From NCBI GenBank assembly GCA_964638635.1, contig CAZXAQ010000002.1:1-64000 (forward strand): a stretch of 64,000 bases of DNA, read 5' to 3'. The notes under the pieces were generated by a model. It was not told where the DNA came from, searched no databases, and saw only the letters and a program-made list of their open reading frames with translations. Within the stretch, counting starts at the first letter, position 1. Each line of letters begins with the position of its first letter. Below, piece by piece: positions 8,654 to 17,496 of this stretch. A program made the position numbers and the translations under genes. Origin of the DNA: SZUA-430 sp964638635 (GTDB lineage Bacteria; Pseudomonadota; Alphaproteobacteria; Micropepsales; Micropepsaceae).

Positions 8654-9805
8654 GTGTTTCGGATCGTCAAATACCTTCTGATCTTTGCGGCGGCGCTCGT
8701 GGCGGTTTCGGCCGTGATCGCCTACAGCGGTAACACGCTTACGGTGATCGCTTGGCTGTGGGGGCCGAGCCACGGGTGGGACCTCACGAAGAAGGCACCG
8801 ACGCCGGACTACGCGGATGCGGCGATGTGGGCGGCGTGGCCGGGACGGGAGAGCCCGGCGCAGTTCGCGCCCGCCGGTGTCGCCAACCCGGTAGGCGAGC
8901 GCGCGGTCGACGTGTTCTTCGTGCACCCTACGGGCTATCTGAACGGCGGCGACTGGAACTCGCCGATGAACCCGTCAAGCCGCACGGAAGAGAATACCCG
9001 ATGGATGATGGCCAATCAGGCGAGTGCGTTCAGCAGTTGCTGCAACATCTATGCGCCGCGCTATCGCGAGGCGTCGCTCTACCGGTACCTGAGTGCGCCG
9101 CCTGATGTGGCGGAGAAGACGATGGACTTCGCTTATGCGGACGTCGTGCGCGCGTTCGAATACTATCTCGCGAACGAGAACAAGGGGCGCCCCTTCATCA
9201 TCGCAAGCCATAGCCAAGGCACGACGCATGCGTTCCGTCTGATCAAAGAGAAGATCGACGGTACGACGCTTCAGGCGCGTATGGTGGCGGCCTACCTCAT
9301 CGGAAGCCGGGTGCGAAACACCGAGGCGAACGACTTGAAGTCCATCAAGGTCTGCGACGGCCCAATGGAGACGGGTTGCCTCATCCATTGGGCGACGTAC
9401 GGCGAGGGCGGCATCGTGCGGCCGGACATGCAGGATCTGGTTTGCGTCAATCCGCTCAGTTGGCGCCGCGATGGTACGCGAGCCGAGGTCGAGCTTCATC
9501 AAGGCGGGGTTGCGCAGAGCGGCGTGTTTTCGATGAAGCTGTGGGGCGATGACGCGCCACAAGGCACGGTGTTCCAGCCCCTGGGCGCGCCGGTGCCGAA
9601 GGTGACCTGGGCGGAATGCAAAGACGGGATCCTTTGGGTTGCGGAGCAGACGGAACCGCCGTTCGCAGCGCTTGCGCTGCCGGAAAAGAACTATCACGGC
9701 CTCGACTATCCGCTGTTCCACATGGACATCCGCAAGAACGTGGTGGAGCGGGTGAGTGCTTATTTGCAACGCGCTTTGGGCGACGGCCCCGCGGCCGCGA
9801 AGTAG
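8654..9805 (+). CDS. DUF3089 domain-containing protein (lysophospholipase-like hydrolase)
   Basis: A 383-residue protein with an N-terminal hydrophobic helix (residues about 5-25) and a DUF3089 alpha/beta-hydrolase region. The nucleophile elbow reads IIASHSQGTTHA; VDVFFVHPTGYL and the SCCNIYAPRYREASLYRYL stretch are characteristic of the family. It is probably membrane-tethered with the enzymatic part outside the cytoplasm. The ATG at 8654 follows CAGGGTGAATCGTG-type sequence with only a weak ribosome-binding site. It is transcribed divergently from the alkyl-sulfatase gene across 161 bases that must hold both promoters. Confidence 0.85.
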   Translation: MFRIVKYLLIFAAALVAVSAVIAYSGNTLTVIAWLWGPSHGWDLTKKAPTPDYADAAMWAAWPGRESPAQFAPAGVANPVGERAVDVFFVHPTGYLNGGDWNSPMNPSSRTEENTRWMMANQASAFSSCCNIYAPRYREASLYRYLSAPPDVAEKTMDFAYADVVRAFEYYLANENKGRPFIIASHSQGTTHAFRLIKEKIDGTTLQARMVAAYLIGSRVRNTEANDLKSIKVCDGPMETGCLIHWATYGEGGIVRPDMQDLVCVNPLSWRRDGTRAEVELHQGGVAQSGVFSMKLWGDDAPQGTVFQPLGAPVPKVTWAECKDGILWVAEQTEPPFAALALPEKNYHGLDYPLFHMDIRKNVVERVSAYLQRALGDGPAAAK

Positions 9806-9810
9806 GCGCC

Positions 9811-10254
9811 CTACCGCGTTCGCTTCATCCAGTAGACCATGTTGTCCAGCGCGAAGGCTGCGTGGTCGTTGTCGCGTATGTGAAACGCGATGTCGTGCTC
9901 GCACGACGTCTTGACCGTGGCAACGTTGGCGCCGAAGCCAAGCGCATTTGCGCGGGCAACGGCGGTCGCAGCGTCGCCGGCCAGGCCGCCTTGGAACAGG
10001 CCGGGGGCGGGCACGTCGACGAACGCGTAGTTCGGGTTCGTGCAGGCCAAAAGACCGGGGGCTTCAATGCGATCCGGCGCGAACGTGACGGTTTGGCCGA
10101 CATAGACCGCAACCGCGTCCTGGTCCGGTACGAATGCGGCGTCGACCCACGGCGCCGGGTCGGCACGCTCGATCGCCCACCGTCCCATGAACGGCTGGTC
10201 GGCGCATGCCGCGAGGCCGAGCGCGAAGAGAATGGCGGCGACGGCGTGCTTCAC
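9811..10254 (-). CDS. hypothetical lipoprotein
   Basis: A 147-residue protein with a lipoprotein signal peptide: a short basic start, a hydrophobic stretch and the lipobox LGLAAC ending at residue 18. The mature part contains cysteines in LLACTNPNYAF and TSCEHDIAF, possibly a disulfide. No family is recognised. It stands alone on the minus strand and converges with the DUF3089 gene with 5 bases between the stops. Confidence 0.7.
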   Translation of the reverse strand: MKHAVAAILFALGLAACADQPFMGRWAIERADPAPWVDAAFVPDQDAVAVYVGQTVTFAPDRIEAPGLLACTNPNYAFVDVPAPGLFQGGLAGDAATAVARANALGFGANVATVKTSCEHDIAFHIRDNDHAAFALDNMVYWMKRTR

Positions 10255-10311
10255 GCGTTTCTCCTGGGCGTATGAGCCATAGTGGTGGAGCCCTTAGGCC
10301 TGCGCAAGCCG

Positions 10312-11385
10312 TCACCATTCGCGGTACTTCAGCTTCTCGGCGAATTTTCGCTTCTGCATGCGGCCAAACCGTTGATTGCGTGCATGCGCCTCCGCGAGGT
10401 TCTCGGAGTTCCTAGCCTCTTCGCGTTGGAGCTTCTGGTAGCGCTTTAGGCGGTCTGCATCGAGCGCGCCTGCTGCGATGGCCGCTTGAATGGCGCAGCC
10501 GGGTTCATTCGCGTGGCTGCAGTCGGTGAACCGGCAGGCGGCGGCGTGTTCCGCAACATCGGCGAAGACTTCGTCAAGGCCATCCGATACGTCGACGATT
10601 TGAAGCTCGCGCATGCCCGGTGTGTCCATCAGCCAGGCGCCGCCGGGTAGGCGGTGGAGCGAGCGGCCGGTGGTCGTGTGGCGGCCGCGCGCGTCGTCCT
10701 CGCGGATCCCGCGGGTTTCCTGCACGGCGATGCCGCTCAGGCTATTGACGATGGTCGACTTGCCGACGCCGGACGAGCCGACTAAGGCAATCGTCTGGCC
10801 CGGCGCGACCCAAGGCTTTAGGTACGTGGCCGCCTCGGCCCCACGCGCGTCGAAGGCCTCGACGACCAGCCCCGGCATCAGGCGGCGTGCTTCGCCCGCG
10901 TAGCTTGCGACGTCGGTCGCAAGATCCGCTTTCGTGATGACGACGACAGGCGTCACTTCGGCTTCGGCCGCCAGCGCGAGATAGCGCTCGAGGCGCGCGG
11001 TGTTGAAGTCTTGATTTGCCGACGTCACCAACAGCAGCGTGTCGACATTTGCCGCGATCAGCTGGATGCGTCGTCCTGTGCCGGCGGCTTTGCGCTTGAA
11101 GACGCTCCGCCGTTCGAGCACGCGGACCGGCCGCGGCGCGTGCGCCTCGGCGAGCAGCCAGTCGCCGACGGTGGCGGGGTCCTCGTCATCGCCCGCGAGC
11201 GGTGGCAGGCGCCCTTCGAAATCCGGGCCCGCAACCTCCAGCGCGTCGCGATGAACGGCGAGCACGCGGACCGGCCGGGTCGTCGCGCGTTCGGCGTCGG
11301 CGAGTTGGCGTTCGAAATGGCTGCTCCAGCCATAGTCCTTCAATGTCAGTCGATCCGCATGCGGATCATGCTTTTTCTCTGTCAC
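10312..11385 (-). CDS. rsgA: ribosome small subunit-dependent GTPase RsgA
   Basis: A circularly permuted GTPase of 357 residues that checks late maturation of the 30S subunit. An N-terminal OB-fold part (LTLKDYGWSSHF onward) precedes the GTPase core with G4 VVITKADL, G1 GSSGVGKST and G3 DTPGMRELQ, and the C-terminal zinc-binding domain has CRFTDCSHANEPGC. A basic tail (RMQKRKFAEKLKYR) follows. I place the start at the GTG at 11385, just before the conserved first strand, with a weak GGAA upstream; a TTG at 11463 in the same frame would add 26 atypical residues. A 17-codon ORF and several hairpins precede the gene (see separate entries). Confidence 0.92.
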   Translation of the reverse strand: MTEKKHDPHADRLTLKDYGWSSHFERQLADAERATTRPVRVLAVHRDALEVAGPDFEGRLPPLAGDDEDPATVGDWLLAEAHAPRPVRVLERRSVFKRKAAGTGRRIQLIAANVDTLLLVTSANQDFNTARLERYLALAAEAEVTPVVVITKADLATDVASYAGEARRLMPGLVVEAFDARGAEAATYLKPWVAPGQTIALVGSSGVGKSTIVNSLSGIAVQETRGIREDDARGRHTTTGRSLHRLPGGAWLMDTPGMRELQIVDVSDGLDEVFADVAEHAAACRFTDCSHANEPGCAIQAAIAAGALDADRLKRYQKLQREEARNSENLAEAHARNQRFGRMQKRKFAEKLKYREW

Positions 11386-11402
11386 AGCGGTAGGTTCCGA
11401 TA

Positions 11403-11505
11403 GCGAGCGTTGCCGCTCGCGTGAGTGTGCTTTGAGCGCGCGCGAAGGCGCGTGCTCGAACAAACGGATAGGGCTGAGACGGGAAGCGTGGCGCCGATCA
11501 GGCGC
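11403..11505 (-). promoter_or_regulatory. hairpin-rich leader between short ORF and rsgA
   Basis: Read on the minus strand, three short stem-loops fall between the 17-codon ORF and rsgA. GCGCC-TGATC-GGCGC spans 11491-11505 and includes the stop codon of the short ORF. CGCGC-CTTC-GCGCG spans 11439-11452. GCGAGCG-GCAA-CGCTCGC spans 11403-11420, has a GNRA tetraloop and ends 17 bases before the rsgA GTG. The pattern is compatible with control of rsgA by translation of the leader, but GC-rich DNA forms such stems easily, so this is a hypothesis. Confidence 0.35.
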
Positions 11506-11551
11506 GGTTCAACACGCGGTCAGCCCGCGGGGACACGACGGCAATGGGCAT
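11498..11551 (-). CDS. candidate 17-residue leader peptide upstream of rsgA
   Basis: A short ORF encoding MPIAVVSPRADRVLNRA. The ATG at 11551 has one of the best ribosome-binding sites in the window, AAGGAG at 11558-11563, 6 bases upstream. rsgA itself lacks a comparable site. The ORF stops 112 bases before the rsgA start and its stop codon sits inside a hairpin. I do not recognise the peptide. It could be a regulatory leader or a small protein in its own right; its size means coding status rests on the ribosome-binding site and position only. Confidence 0.45.
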   Translation of the reverse strand: MPIAVVSPRADRVLNRA

Positions 11552-11598
11552 ATGTCTCTCCTTCGGCTGGCGGTTGCGATTTGCGGAAGATAGGGGAT

Positions 11599-11626
11599 CG
11601 GCCGTGCGCGTTCAAGCGCACGGCCG
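11599..11626 (-). terminator. strong hairpin, likely terminator of the PDZ-hydrolase gene
   Basis: A perfect 11-bp inverted repeat (CGGCCGTGCGC, loop GTTCAA, GCGCACGGCCG) starts 7 bases beyond the stop of the PDZ/alpha-beta hydrolase gene on the minus strand. There is no clear T-run after it on that strand, so it may be a weak or Rho-assisted terminator or an mRNA 3'-end stabiliser. It separates the hydrolase gene from the leader peptide and rsgA. Confidence 0.55.
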
Positions 11627-11632
11627 CAACAC

Positions 11633-12967
11633 CTAGCGGCTCTTTGATTTGAGCCAGTTCGTCACGGTTTTCACCAGCTTGGGGTGGAAGACCGGTGCGC
11701 CGCCGGATTGAATGCGCTGGAAGCTCGCGGCCTGCGATGGGGCCTGGAGCAAAAAGTGATCCATGTCCGGGAGTTCGATGTACTCGCCGGATCCGGCGCG
11801 TGCGGCATTCGCGGCCTCGACGATGGCCATGCTTTCCTCGCGGCCCGTCACAAAGTCGGCCGCGCCATAGAGAACGCCGACATCGACGCCTTTCAGCTTC
11901 AACCAGAGGTCGGGCAGGTTTTGCGCGGCCACCTGCTGCATGAAGGCGTCCGATGCGGGGTAGGCGATGAAGTCTGCGCAGTCGGGTCTTGCCTTCAAGA
12001 TTTCAGCGCGCGGGGCGCGGTCGATGAGATGCCGGTGGCTGCACCATTGTTTCTGGGCCATCTGCGCGCCGATATTGGCCGGCGTTTCGCCGCCAAGTTT
12101 CAGCTGACGGCGCGTGTTGATGAGTTCGTACTCGTACCAGGTGACGCCCAACGTCTCGAACACGAACAGGCCTTTGACGGGTTCCTTCAAGGCTGCGAGC
12201 GGGCCCGTAACGCCGCCCATGCTGTGACCGAGGATGAAGACGCGCGACGCGTCGACGCCCGGCAGCTTTTTGAGCGCGCGCAAGCCGGCCGCTAGTCCGT
12301 CGACCTCGGTATCGAGATCGACCTCGGCGCAAGGCTTACCGGTGCTATCGCCCATGCCGCTCTTCTCGACGCGCATCGTGACAAAGCCGGCGCGCGTGAT
12401 CCCGTACAGCAGTTGGCGGTAGGCGTTCTTCTCGTCCAACGGATAGTCGATCGAGTAGCAACCGAGACCGCCGGCGAGAATTACCGCGGGAAGCCGACCG
12501 GATGAGCGGGGGCGGGCGACGACGGTGCGGCGTACGCCGTCATTCGTCGTGACCGCGCCGTAGGCGATGTCGAGGTCGGTTGCGGTCTCGAACGGCGTTG
12601 CCTTCACTGCAACGCTGGTTGTGGCGCGGGCCGCGTTGCGGACGTAGCCGATTGCCATCATCTCGCCGACCTTTTTGCTGCGGATCACCGCAGAGACGTC
12701 GGCCGGCGAGCCGATGCGTTTGCCGTCAAGCGTGACCAGAACGTCGCCGGCCTTGAGGCCGGCGGCGTCACCGGTCAAACCCGGCTGCACCTGAATGATC
12801 AGCGCGCCTTCGTCTGGGGCGAGTTTCTGTGCGCTCCGAACGTCGGGCGAAAGCGTGTTCGCCATCGCTATGCCGAATGCTGCGCGGCGCGGCAGATCGG
12901 CGGCGTGGGCCGCGGTTGTCAGCAGAAAGACGCCAAGCGTCAGAAGCAGTTTCAACGTCGTACTCAT
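11633..12967 (-). CDS. exported PDZ domain-containing alpha/beta hydrolase
   Basis: A 444-residue protein with a signal peptide (MSTTLKLLLTLGVFLLTTAAHA, cleavage near residue 22). Next is a PDZ domain (about 50-120; VQPGLTGDAAGLKAGDVLVTLDG) and then an alpha/beta hydrolase domain with GHSMGGVTGP as nucleophile elbow, the acid in VLYGAADFVTGREE and the histidine in LPDMDHFLLQ. The hydrolase half resembles exported acyl-peptidase or esterase-like proteins. It should act in the periplasm. The upstream gene on the same strand, 11 bases away, also joins a PDZ domain to a hydrolase, suggesting that the two products work together or on related protein substrates (inference). Confidence 0.85.
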   Translation of the reverse strand: MSTTLKLLLTLGVFLLTTAAHAADLPRRAAFGIAMANTLSPDVRSAQKLAPDEGALIIQVQPGLTGDAAGLKAGDVLVTLDGKRIGSPADVSAVIRSKKVGEMMAIGYVRNAARATTSVAVKATPFETATDLDIAYGAVTTNDGVRRTVVARPRSSGRLPAVILAGGLGCYSIDYPLDEKNAYRQLLYGITRAGFVTMRVEKSGMGDSTGKPCAEVDLDTEVDGLAAGLRALKKLPGVDASRVFILGHSMGGVTGPLAALKEPVKGLFVFETLGVTWYEYELINTRRQLKLGGETPANIGAQMAQKQWCSHRHLIDRAPRAEILKARPDCADFIAYPASDAFMQQVAAQNLPDLWLKLKGVDVGVLYGAADFVTGREESMAIVEAANAARAGSGEYIELPDMDHFLLQAPSQAASFQRIQSGGAPVFHPKLVKTVTNWLKSKSR

Positions 12968-12978
12968 TCACTTACCCC

Positions 12979-14169
12979 TTAGATCAAATCGCGCAGTGTG
13001 ATGGTCACGTCGCGCGTCGTTGTTCCTGTTTTCAAGCGCAACTGAATCCGCGTGCCCGGTGCGGTGGTCTTCAAACGCTCACGGAGTTCGACGAGGAAAA
13101 CCTGCGTCGCTTCCGTTCCGTCAACGGCGGTCACGATGTCGTCCGGGCGGATGCCGGCTTCAGCGGCGGGGCTGCCTTCGACGACCGACATGACCTTGAA
13201 CCCGCCGTCGCCCAGCGAGAGCCAGAGGCCGCTGCGGTCGAGCGGGTCGGGTGCGGCGAATGAGGTGCCTGGCGCCATGAACATGCGCTTGCGGGTGTAG
13301 TCGAAGACGATGCGGAAGCGTTTGAAGATACCGGTGCCGATGCTGCCGGCGGCGTCGATCGTCGCAAAGCCGCCGGTCTTGAGCAGCGGCATGCGGGTGA
13401 CGATGCCGTTCAATGTGTGGGTGTCGATTGTGAACCCGCGAACGCGCGTCACGTCGGCGGGGATCGGTCCGCCGATGCCCCAGCCGGTGATGAGAGAAAT
13501 CTTGTTGTTGTAAGCGGTGCGGAGTTTGTGACGATCGACGAAGGGGACGAAGAGCGTCAGCGACGAGCGATCGCCCGTGTCGAGGATGAATGTGCCTTTG
13601 ATGCCGTCGACGGTTGCGGGGAGGGCGGGGATGCCGTCTACGAACTGCAGGGGCTTGGCCGCACCCAGGGTCGCGCTTGGAGTCCAGGTTTTCGGTTCGC
13701 TGAATGTGAGGGCCGCTTTGTCGTAGTTGATGTCGACGACGAAACGCTCGAACAGTTCCTGGCCGACGACACCGTCCAGGTGGCGGAAGCCGATGGCGCG
13801 TCGAATGGGTTCTAACGAGACGACGCGGAAGTCGTGGCCGCTGATCGTGACGCCGGGGAGACGCGCGTCGTGGACCGGGGTGCGCCAGGCTTGTTGCCGT
13901 TCGGCGCCAGCGCCCCAGGCGGGGCCGTCTTCCTCCAGCTTGAGGCCGAGTTCCTTGGCCACGCCCGTGTCGAGGATGTTGCTGCCGCCGGTGTCGAAGA
14001 CGAATTGGTATGGTTTGCTGCCGTTGATGCTGACGGGGACGAAGATACGGTTGTCGATCAGGGTGAAGGGAACGGTTGCGCTGTTGCCGTCGGTTAGCTC
14101 TATGGTTGACGCGCGGGCGGCGGTACTTGCCACAAGCAACAGCAGGAACAATCTTACGTGACGCAGCAC
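12979..14169 (-). CDS. exported retropepsin-like aspartic protease with C-terminal PDZ domain
   Basis: A 396-residue protein with a signal peptide (MLRHVRLFLLLLVASTAARA). It has two retropepsin-like halves, each with an Asp-Thr-Gly motif: FVFDTGGSNILD near residue 60 and FILDTGDRSSLT near residue 200. This is the single-chain pepsin-like arrangement seen in bacterial proteins annotated as aspartyl protease family. A PDZ domain closes the protein (VVEGSPAAEAGIRPDDIVTAVDG, about residues 315-385). It is predicted to be a periplasmic protease. The next gene downstream, an exported PDZ-hydrolase, follows after 9 bases on the same strand and probably shares the transcript. Confidence 0.87.
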   Translation of the reverse strand: MLRHVRLFLLLLVASTAARASTIELTDGNSATVPFTLIDNRIFVPVSINGSKPYQFVFDTGGSNILDTGVAKELGLKLEEDGPAWGAGAERQQAWRTPVHDARLPGVTISGHDFRVVSLEPIRRAIGFRHLDGVVGQELFERFVVDINYDKAALTFSEPKTWTPSATLGAAKPLQFVDGIPALPATVDGIKGTFILDTGDRSSLTLFVPFVDRHKLRTAYNNKISLITGWGIGGPIPADVTRVRGFTIDTHTLNGIVTRMPLLKTGGFATIDAAGSIGTGIFKRFRIVFDYTRKRMFMAPGTSFAAPDPLDRSGLWLSLGDGGFKVMSVVEGSPAAEAGIRPDDIVTAVDGTEATQVFLVELRERLKTTAPGTRIQLRLKTGTTTRDVTITLRDLI

Positions 14170-14261
14170 ATGCCACCTTGGGAACCAGCGAATTGCGGGC
14201 GAAGCTGGGCCATGGCGGGCGGGCGATCTAGAACCAGAATTGCGTCTTGGGACACCATCGC

Positions 14262-15056
14262 GTGAGAAACAGGCGGCTCAGGTTCGGCGAGCACTACGGA
14301 GTGGCGACGTTGCGCCGGACCGTGGGACCGTTGCGCGTGTGGGGATTCGAACATGTGCCGCACTGCGAGATTCCTGCGCACCGGCATGAACGGGCGCATA
14401 TCATTTGCATTTTGAGGGGCAGTTTTGCGGACACCGACACGGCCGGGCGGACCGAGTTCCAACCGGGCGACGCTGTACTTTATCCGCGCGGGGCGACGCA
14501 TTCGACCCGTATGGGCGCGGAAGGGTCATTGAGCCTGGTGGTCGAGTTCGAGGCGGACGACCTGCCGCGTCTGCTGCCGGACAACTTCACCCAGTTGGGC
14601 CGCAGCCATGTGCTGCGCGGGTGCAATCTGGACGCGCTGGTCCAGGCGTCTCAGGGCTCGCAGGACGAGATCGAAGACGCGGTCCGGTCGCTCCTCGCCG
14701 AGTTGCCGCGCGGGACGGCCGAACTGCCCTGGCTCAGCACGGTTAAGGCGGAGCTCGATCGCAATCCGATGCTCGAACCGGACGTCGGAGCGCTGGCCGC
14801 TATCGCCGGGCGGCACCGGGCGCATCTGATGCGGGCGTTCCGCCAGCACGTTGGCGTCACGGTCGGCGAGTACGCTCGTGCGCGTCTGGTCGCGCGGGCC
14901 GGGGAGGAGTTGCGGCGGGGGGAGAAGGCGCTCTCGGACATTGCGCTCGCTCACGGATTTGCCGATCAGAGCCACTTTGCGCGGACGTTCAAGCGCTTCA
15001 TGAACATGACGCCGGACGCCTATCGCAAAGCTCACGCGAATACGACAAACGCGTAG
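14262..15056 (+). CDS. AraC family transcriptional regulator with N-terminal cupin domain
   Basis: A 264-residue regulator. The N-terminal half is a cupin-like sensor (CEIPAHRHERAHIICILRG, then FQPGDAVLYPRGATHS), with histidines that could bind a metal or ligand. The C-terminal third is an AraC double helix-turn-helix: LAAIAGRHRAHLMRAFRQHVG and LSDIALAHGFADQSHFARTF, then the family ending FKRFMNMTPDAYR. The start is uncertain: GTG at 14262 has TGGGA 9 bases upstream, while a TTG at 14247 is in the same frame. It sits 147 bases upstream of the sortase-system genes in the same orientation and may control them; no operator is evident. Confidence 0.88.
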   Translation: MRNRRLRFGEHYGVATLRRTVGPLRVWGFEHVPHCEIPAHRHERAHIICILRGSFADTDTAGRTEFQPGDAVLYPRGATHSTRMGAEGSLSLVVEFEADDLPRLLPDNFTQLGRSHVLRGCNLDALVQASQGSQDEIEDAVRSLLAELPRGTAELPWLSTVKAELDRNPMLEPDVGALAAIAGRHRAHLMRAFRQHVGVTVGEYARARLVARAGEELRRGEKALSDIALAHGFADQSHFARTFKRFMNMTPDAYRKAHANTTNA

Positions 15057-15203
15057 CCGAAGTGATGGGTGCCGCACGGCGCCACGCATAAGCCGCAATC
15101 GCTGCAACAACGTCCAAATCGCGGCGTGATCGCGTCGTTTTCGGCGCGCACTTCTCAACCTCGCGAACGGATTGGACCAACCGTTCAGCTGAGGGATTTC
15201 ACC

Positions 15204-17435
15204 ATGAAACCGTATCTGCTCTCGCGCGGGGGCCCTTGGGGCTCGCCGGGCGTTTTGTTGCGCGCAAGCTTGATTGCGAGCGCGGCTATCCTAACCGCCG
15301 TTGCGGTCGGGCCTTCGAGCCTCGCCCAACCGGCGGCTCCCGTGCAGCCGGAACCCGCCGTGCTCGTCACCCCCGACGACATGCACACGGGTGCGCTTCT
15401 CCTGAAGACGACGGAGGGCGGCAAGTTTCTGGAGGCGCCGCGCCTCAAGACGGACGTCGCGATCACCGTCACCGGGCCGACGGCGCGGGCCGTCATCACG
15501 CAGCGCTTCGAGAACCCGTCCGATAAGTGGGTCGAAGGCGTCTACGTCTATCCGATGCCGCAGAACGCGGCCGTCGACACGCTGAAGATGCAGGTCGGCG
15601 ACCGGTTCCTGGAAGGCCAGGTGAAGGAGCGTGTCGAGGCACGCCAGATCTACGAGAAGGCGGCGGCCGAAGGCTACAAGGCGACGCTGATCGAACAACA
15701 ACGGCCGAACATCTTCACGAACTCGGTCGCCAATATCGGGCCGCACGAGACGATCGTCGTGCAGATCGAATACCAGGAGGCCGTCCGGCTCGACGGCGAC
15801 AAGTTCCAGCTGCGCGTGCCGCTGGTCGTGGGGCCGCGCTACATTCCGACGAACGGCGAGCCGCTGCTCGTCGGCTACACGGACGATAGCGTGATCGTCG
15901 CGACGAATACGGTCGTGAAGGACGCTGACAAGATCACGCCGCCGGTGATCCATCCGAAGTACGGCAAGATCAACCCCGTGTCGCTCAGCGTGAAGCTGAA
16001 AGCGGGCGTGTCGCTGGCCGCGGTTGAGAGCGCTTACCACACCGCCAAGGTCGAACGCCCGGACGCGCAGTCGGCGACCGTCACGATTGACGGGAACGTG
16101 CCGGCCGACCGTGACTTCGTCTTGAACTGGAAGTTGGCGCCGAATGCAATGCCGCAAGCGACGGTGTTCCGCGAGACGATCGGCACGGACAACTACTACC
16201 TGGCGATGATCGTCCCGCCGGCGGGGACCGCAAAGGTTCGTCAACCGCGCGAGGCGATCTTCGTCATCGACAACTCGGGCTCGATGGCGGGTGAGTCGAT
16301 GCGGCAAGCGAAGGCGGCGCTGCTGATGGCGCTGACGAAGCTGAAGCCGGAGGACAAGTTCAACGTCATCCGCTTCGATGACACGTTCGACGTGCTGTTC
16401 AAGACAGCCGTGCCCGCGAACGAAACGAACTTGAAGGTCGCGACGAACTTTGTGAGCGGGCTCGACGCGAACGGCGGCACGGAAATCTACGCCGCGCTGC
16501 AGGCGGCGCTGGCCGACCTGACGCCGACCGATACGGCGCGCTTGCGGCAGGTGATCTTCCTGACCGACGGCGCTGTCGGCAACGAAGACCAGGTGTTGGA
16601 GGAGATCGGCAAATCGCTCGGCCGCTCGCGCCTCTTCACGGTCGGTATCGGCTCGGCGCCGAACTCGTTCCTGATGGAGCACATCGCGTCCCAAGGCCGG
16701 GGCACGTTCACGCATATCGGCTCGGAGTCGGAAGTCGTCGATCGCATGACAGAGCTCTTCAACAAGCTCGAGAGCCCCGTGATGACGGACTTGCGCGTGG
16801 CTGACGGCGTCAAGCTCGAAACCTCGCCCAATCCGATCCCGGACCTTTATGCGGGAGAGCCGGTCGTGCTCACGGCCGTGACGGGGTCGCAGTCGGGCAA
16901 GGTGAACTTGACGGGCCGCATGGGTGCGACGCCGTGGACGACGACGCTCGACCTTTCGACCGCGGTCGAGGGCAAGGGCGTGTCGAAGCTTTGGGCGCGC
17001 TCGAAGATCACCGGCATCGAGTCGCTGCGCTACAAAGGCGGCAACGAAGGCGACATCGACGCGGCGGTGCTGAAGGTGGCCCTCGACCATCACTTGGTGT
17101 CGCGCTTGACGAGCCTGGTTGCGGTCGACGTGACGCCGAGCCGGCCGGTCGGCGAAGTGCTGAACAGCCACGAGATGCCTACGAACCTGCCTGCCGGCTG
17201 GAACTTCGAGAAGGTCTTCGGCGAAGACCCGTCGAACCCGCTGATCAAAGCGTCGGTCGACGAGACGTTGCTGCAGAAGCTTGCGGGCGCGGATAAACCC
17301 GTCACGGCGACGGACGCAGACGGCGTCGCGCTGCCGCAAGGCGACGCGGGGACCGTGCTTCAGTTGGTGATCGGCCTTCTGTTCCTCTCCTCGGGGATGA
17401 TGCTGCTCCTCTCTCTCCGCAAACAGAAAACCTAA
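15204..17435 (+). CDS. VIT and VWA domain sortase-target protein
   Basis: A 743-residue exported protein. It has a signal-like N-terminus (hydrophobic residues about 20-45), a VIT domain (from LKTDVAITVTGPTARAVITQ to about residue 190), and a VWA domain whose MIDAS motif is DNSGS at residues 356-360. The C-terminus is a sorting signal: LPQGD at residues 710-714, a hydrophobic segment and the basic tail RKQKT. This matches the marine-proteobacterial sortase target family (TIGR03788 type). The sortase gene follows directly. The ATG at 15204 has GAGGGA 7 bases upstream. The protein should be cleaved at LPQGD and attached or released outside the inner membrane; the role in Gram-negatives is unsettled. 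Confidence 0.9.
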   Translation: MKPYLLSRGGPWGSPGVLLRASLIASAAILTAVAVGPSSLAQPAAPVQPEPAVLVTPDDMHTGALLLKTTEGGKFLEAPRLKTDVAITVTGPTARAVITQRFENPSDKWVEGVYVYPMPQNAAVDTLKMQVGDRFLEGQVKERVEARQIYEKAAAEGYKATLIEQQRPNIFTNSVANIGPHETIVVQIEYQEAVRLDGDKFQLRVPLVVGPRYIPTNGEPLLVGYTDDSVIVATNTVVKDADKITPPVIHPKYGKINPVSLSVKLKAGVSLAAVESAYHTAKVERPDAQSATVTIDGNVPADRDFVLNWKLAPNAMPQATVFRETIGTDNYYLAMIVPPAGTAKVRQPREAIFVIDNSGSMAGESMRQAKAALLMALTKLKPEDKFNVIRFDDTFDVLFKTAVPANETNLKVATNFVSGLDANGGTEIYAALQAALADLTPTDTARLRQVIFLTDGAVGNEDQVLEEIGKSLGRSRLFTVGIGSAPNSFLMEHIASQGRGTFTHIGSESEVVDRMTELFNKLESPVMTDLRVADGVKLETSPNPIPDLYAGEPVVLTAVTGSQSGKVNLTGRMGATPWTTTLDLSTAVEGKGVSKLWARSKITGIESLRYKGGNEGDIDAAVLKVALDHHLVSRLTSLVAVDVTPSRPVGEVLNSHEMPTNLPAGWNFEKVFGEDPSNPLIKASVDETLLQKLAGADKPVTATDADGVALPQGDAGTVLQLVIGLLFLSSGMMLLLSLRKQKT

Positions 17436-17445
17436 GTCACTATTG

Positions 17446-17475
17446 CCCTTCTCCCGCGGCAACGCGGGGGAGGGG
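17446..17475. repeat. GC-rich palindromic hairpin between sortase target and sortase genes
   Basis: An inverted repeat of 13 bp (two G-U pairs as RNA) around a GCAA loop lies in the 61-base gap between the VIT/VWA gene and the sortase gene. It could dampen read-through or protect the 3' end of the upstream mRNA. The sequence type, runs of CTCCC/GGGAG around a short loop, is common as a dispersed intergenic palindrome in alphaproteobacteria. Confidence 0.6.
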
Positions 17476-17496
17476 ACCACATAAGGGAGAACGACG

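Noticed and set aside
15291..17480. A 729-codon open frame on the minus strand opposite the VIT/VWA gene
   Set aside because: Its product is Arg/His/Asp-rich with no domain pattern, typical of antisense frames in GC-rich genes, while the + strand frame has clear VIT, VWA and sorting motifs.
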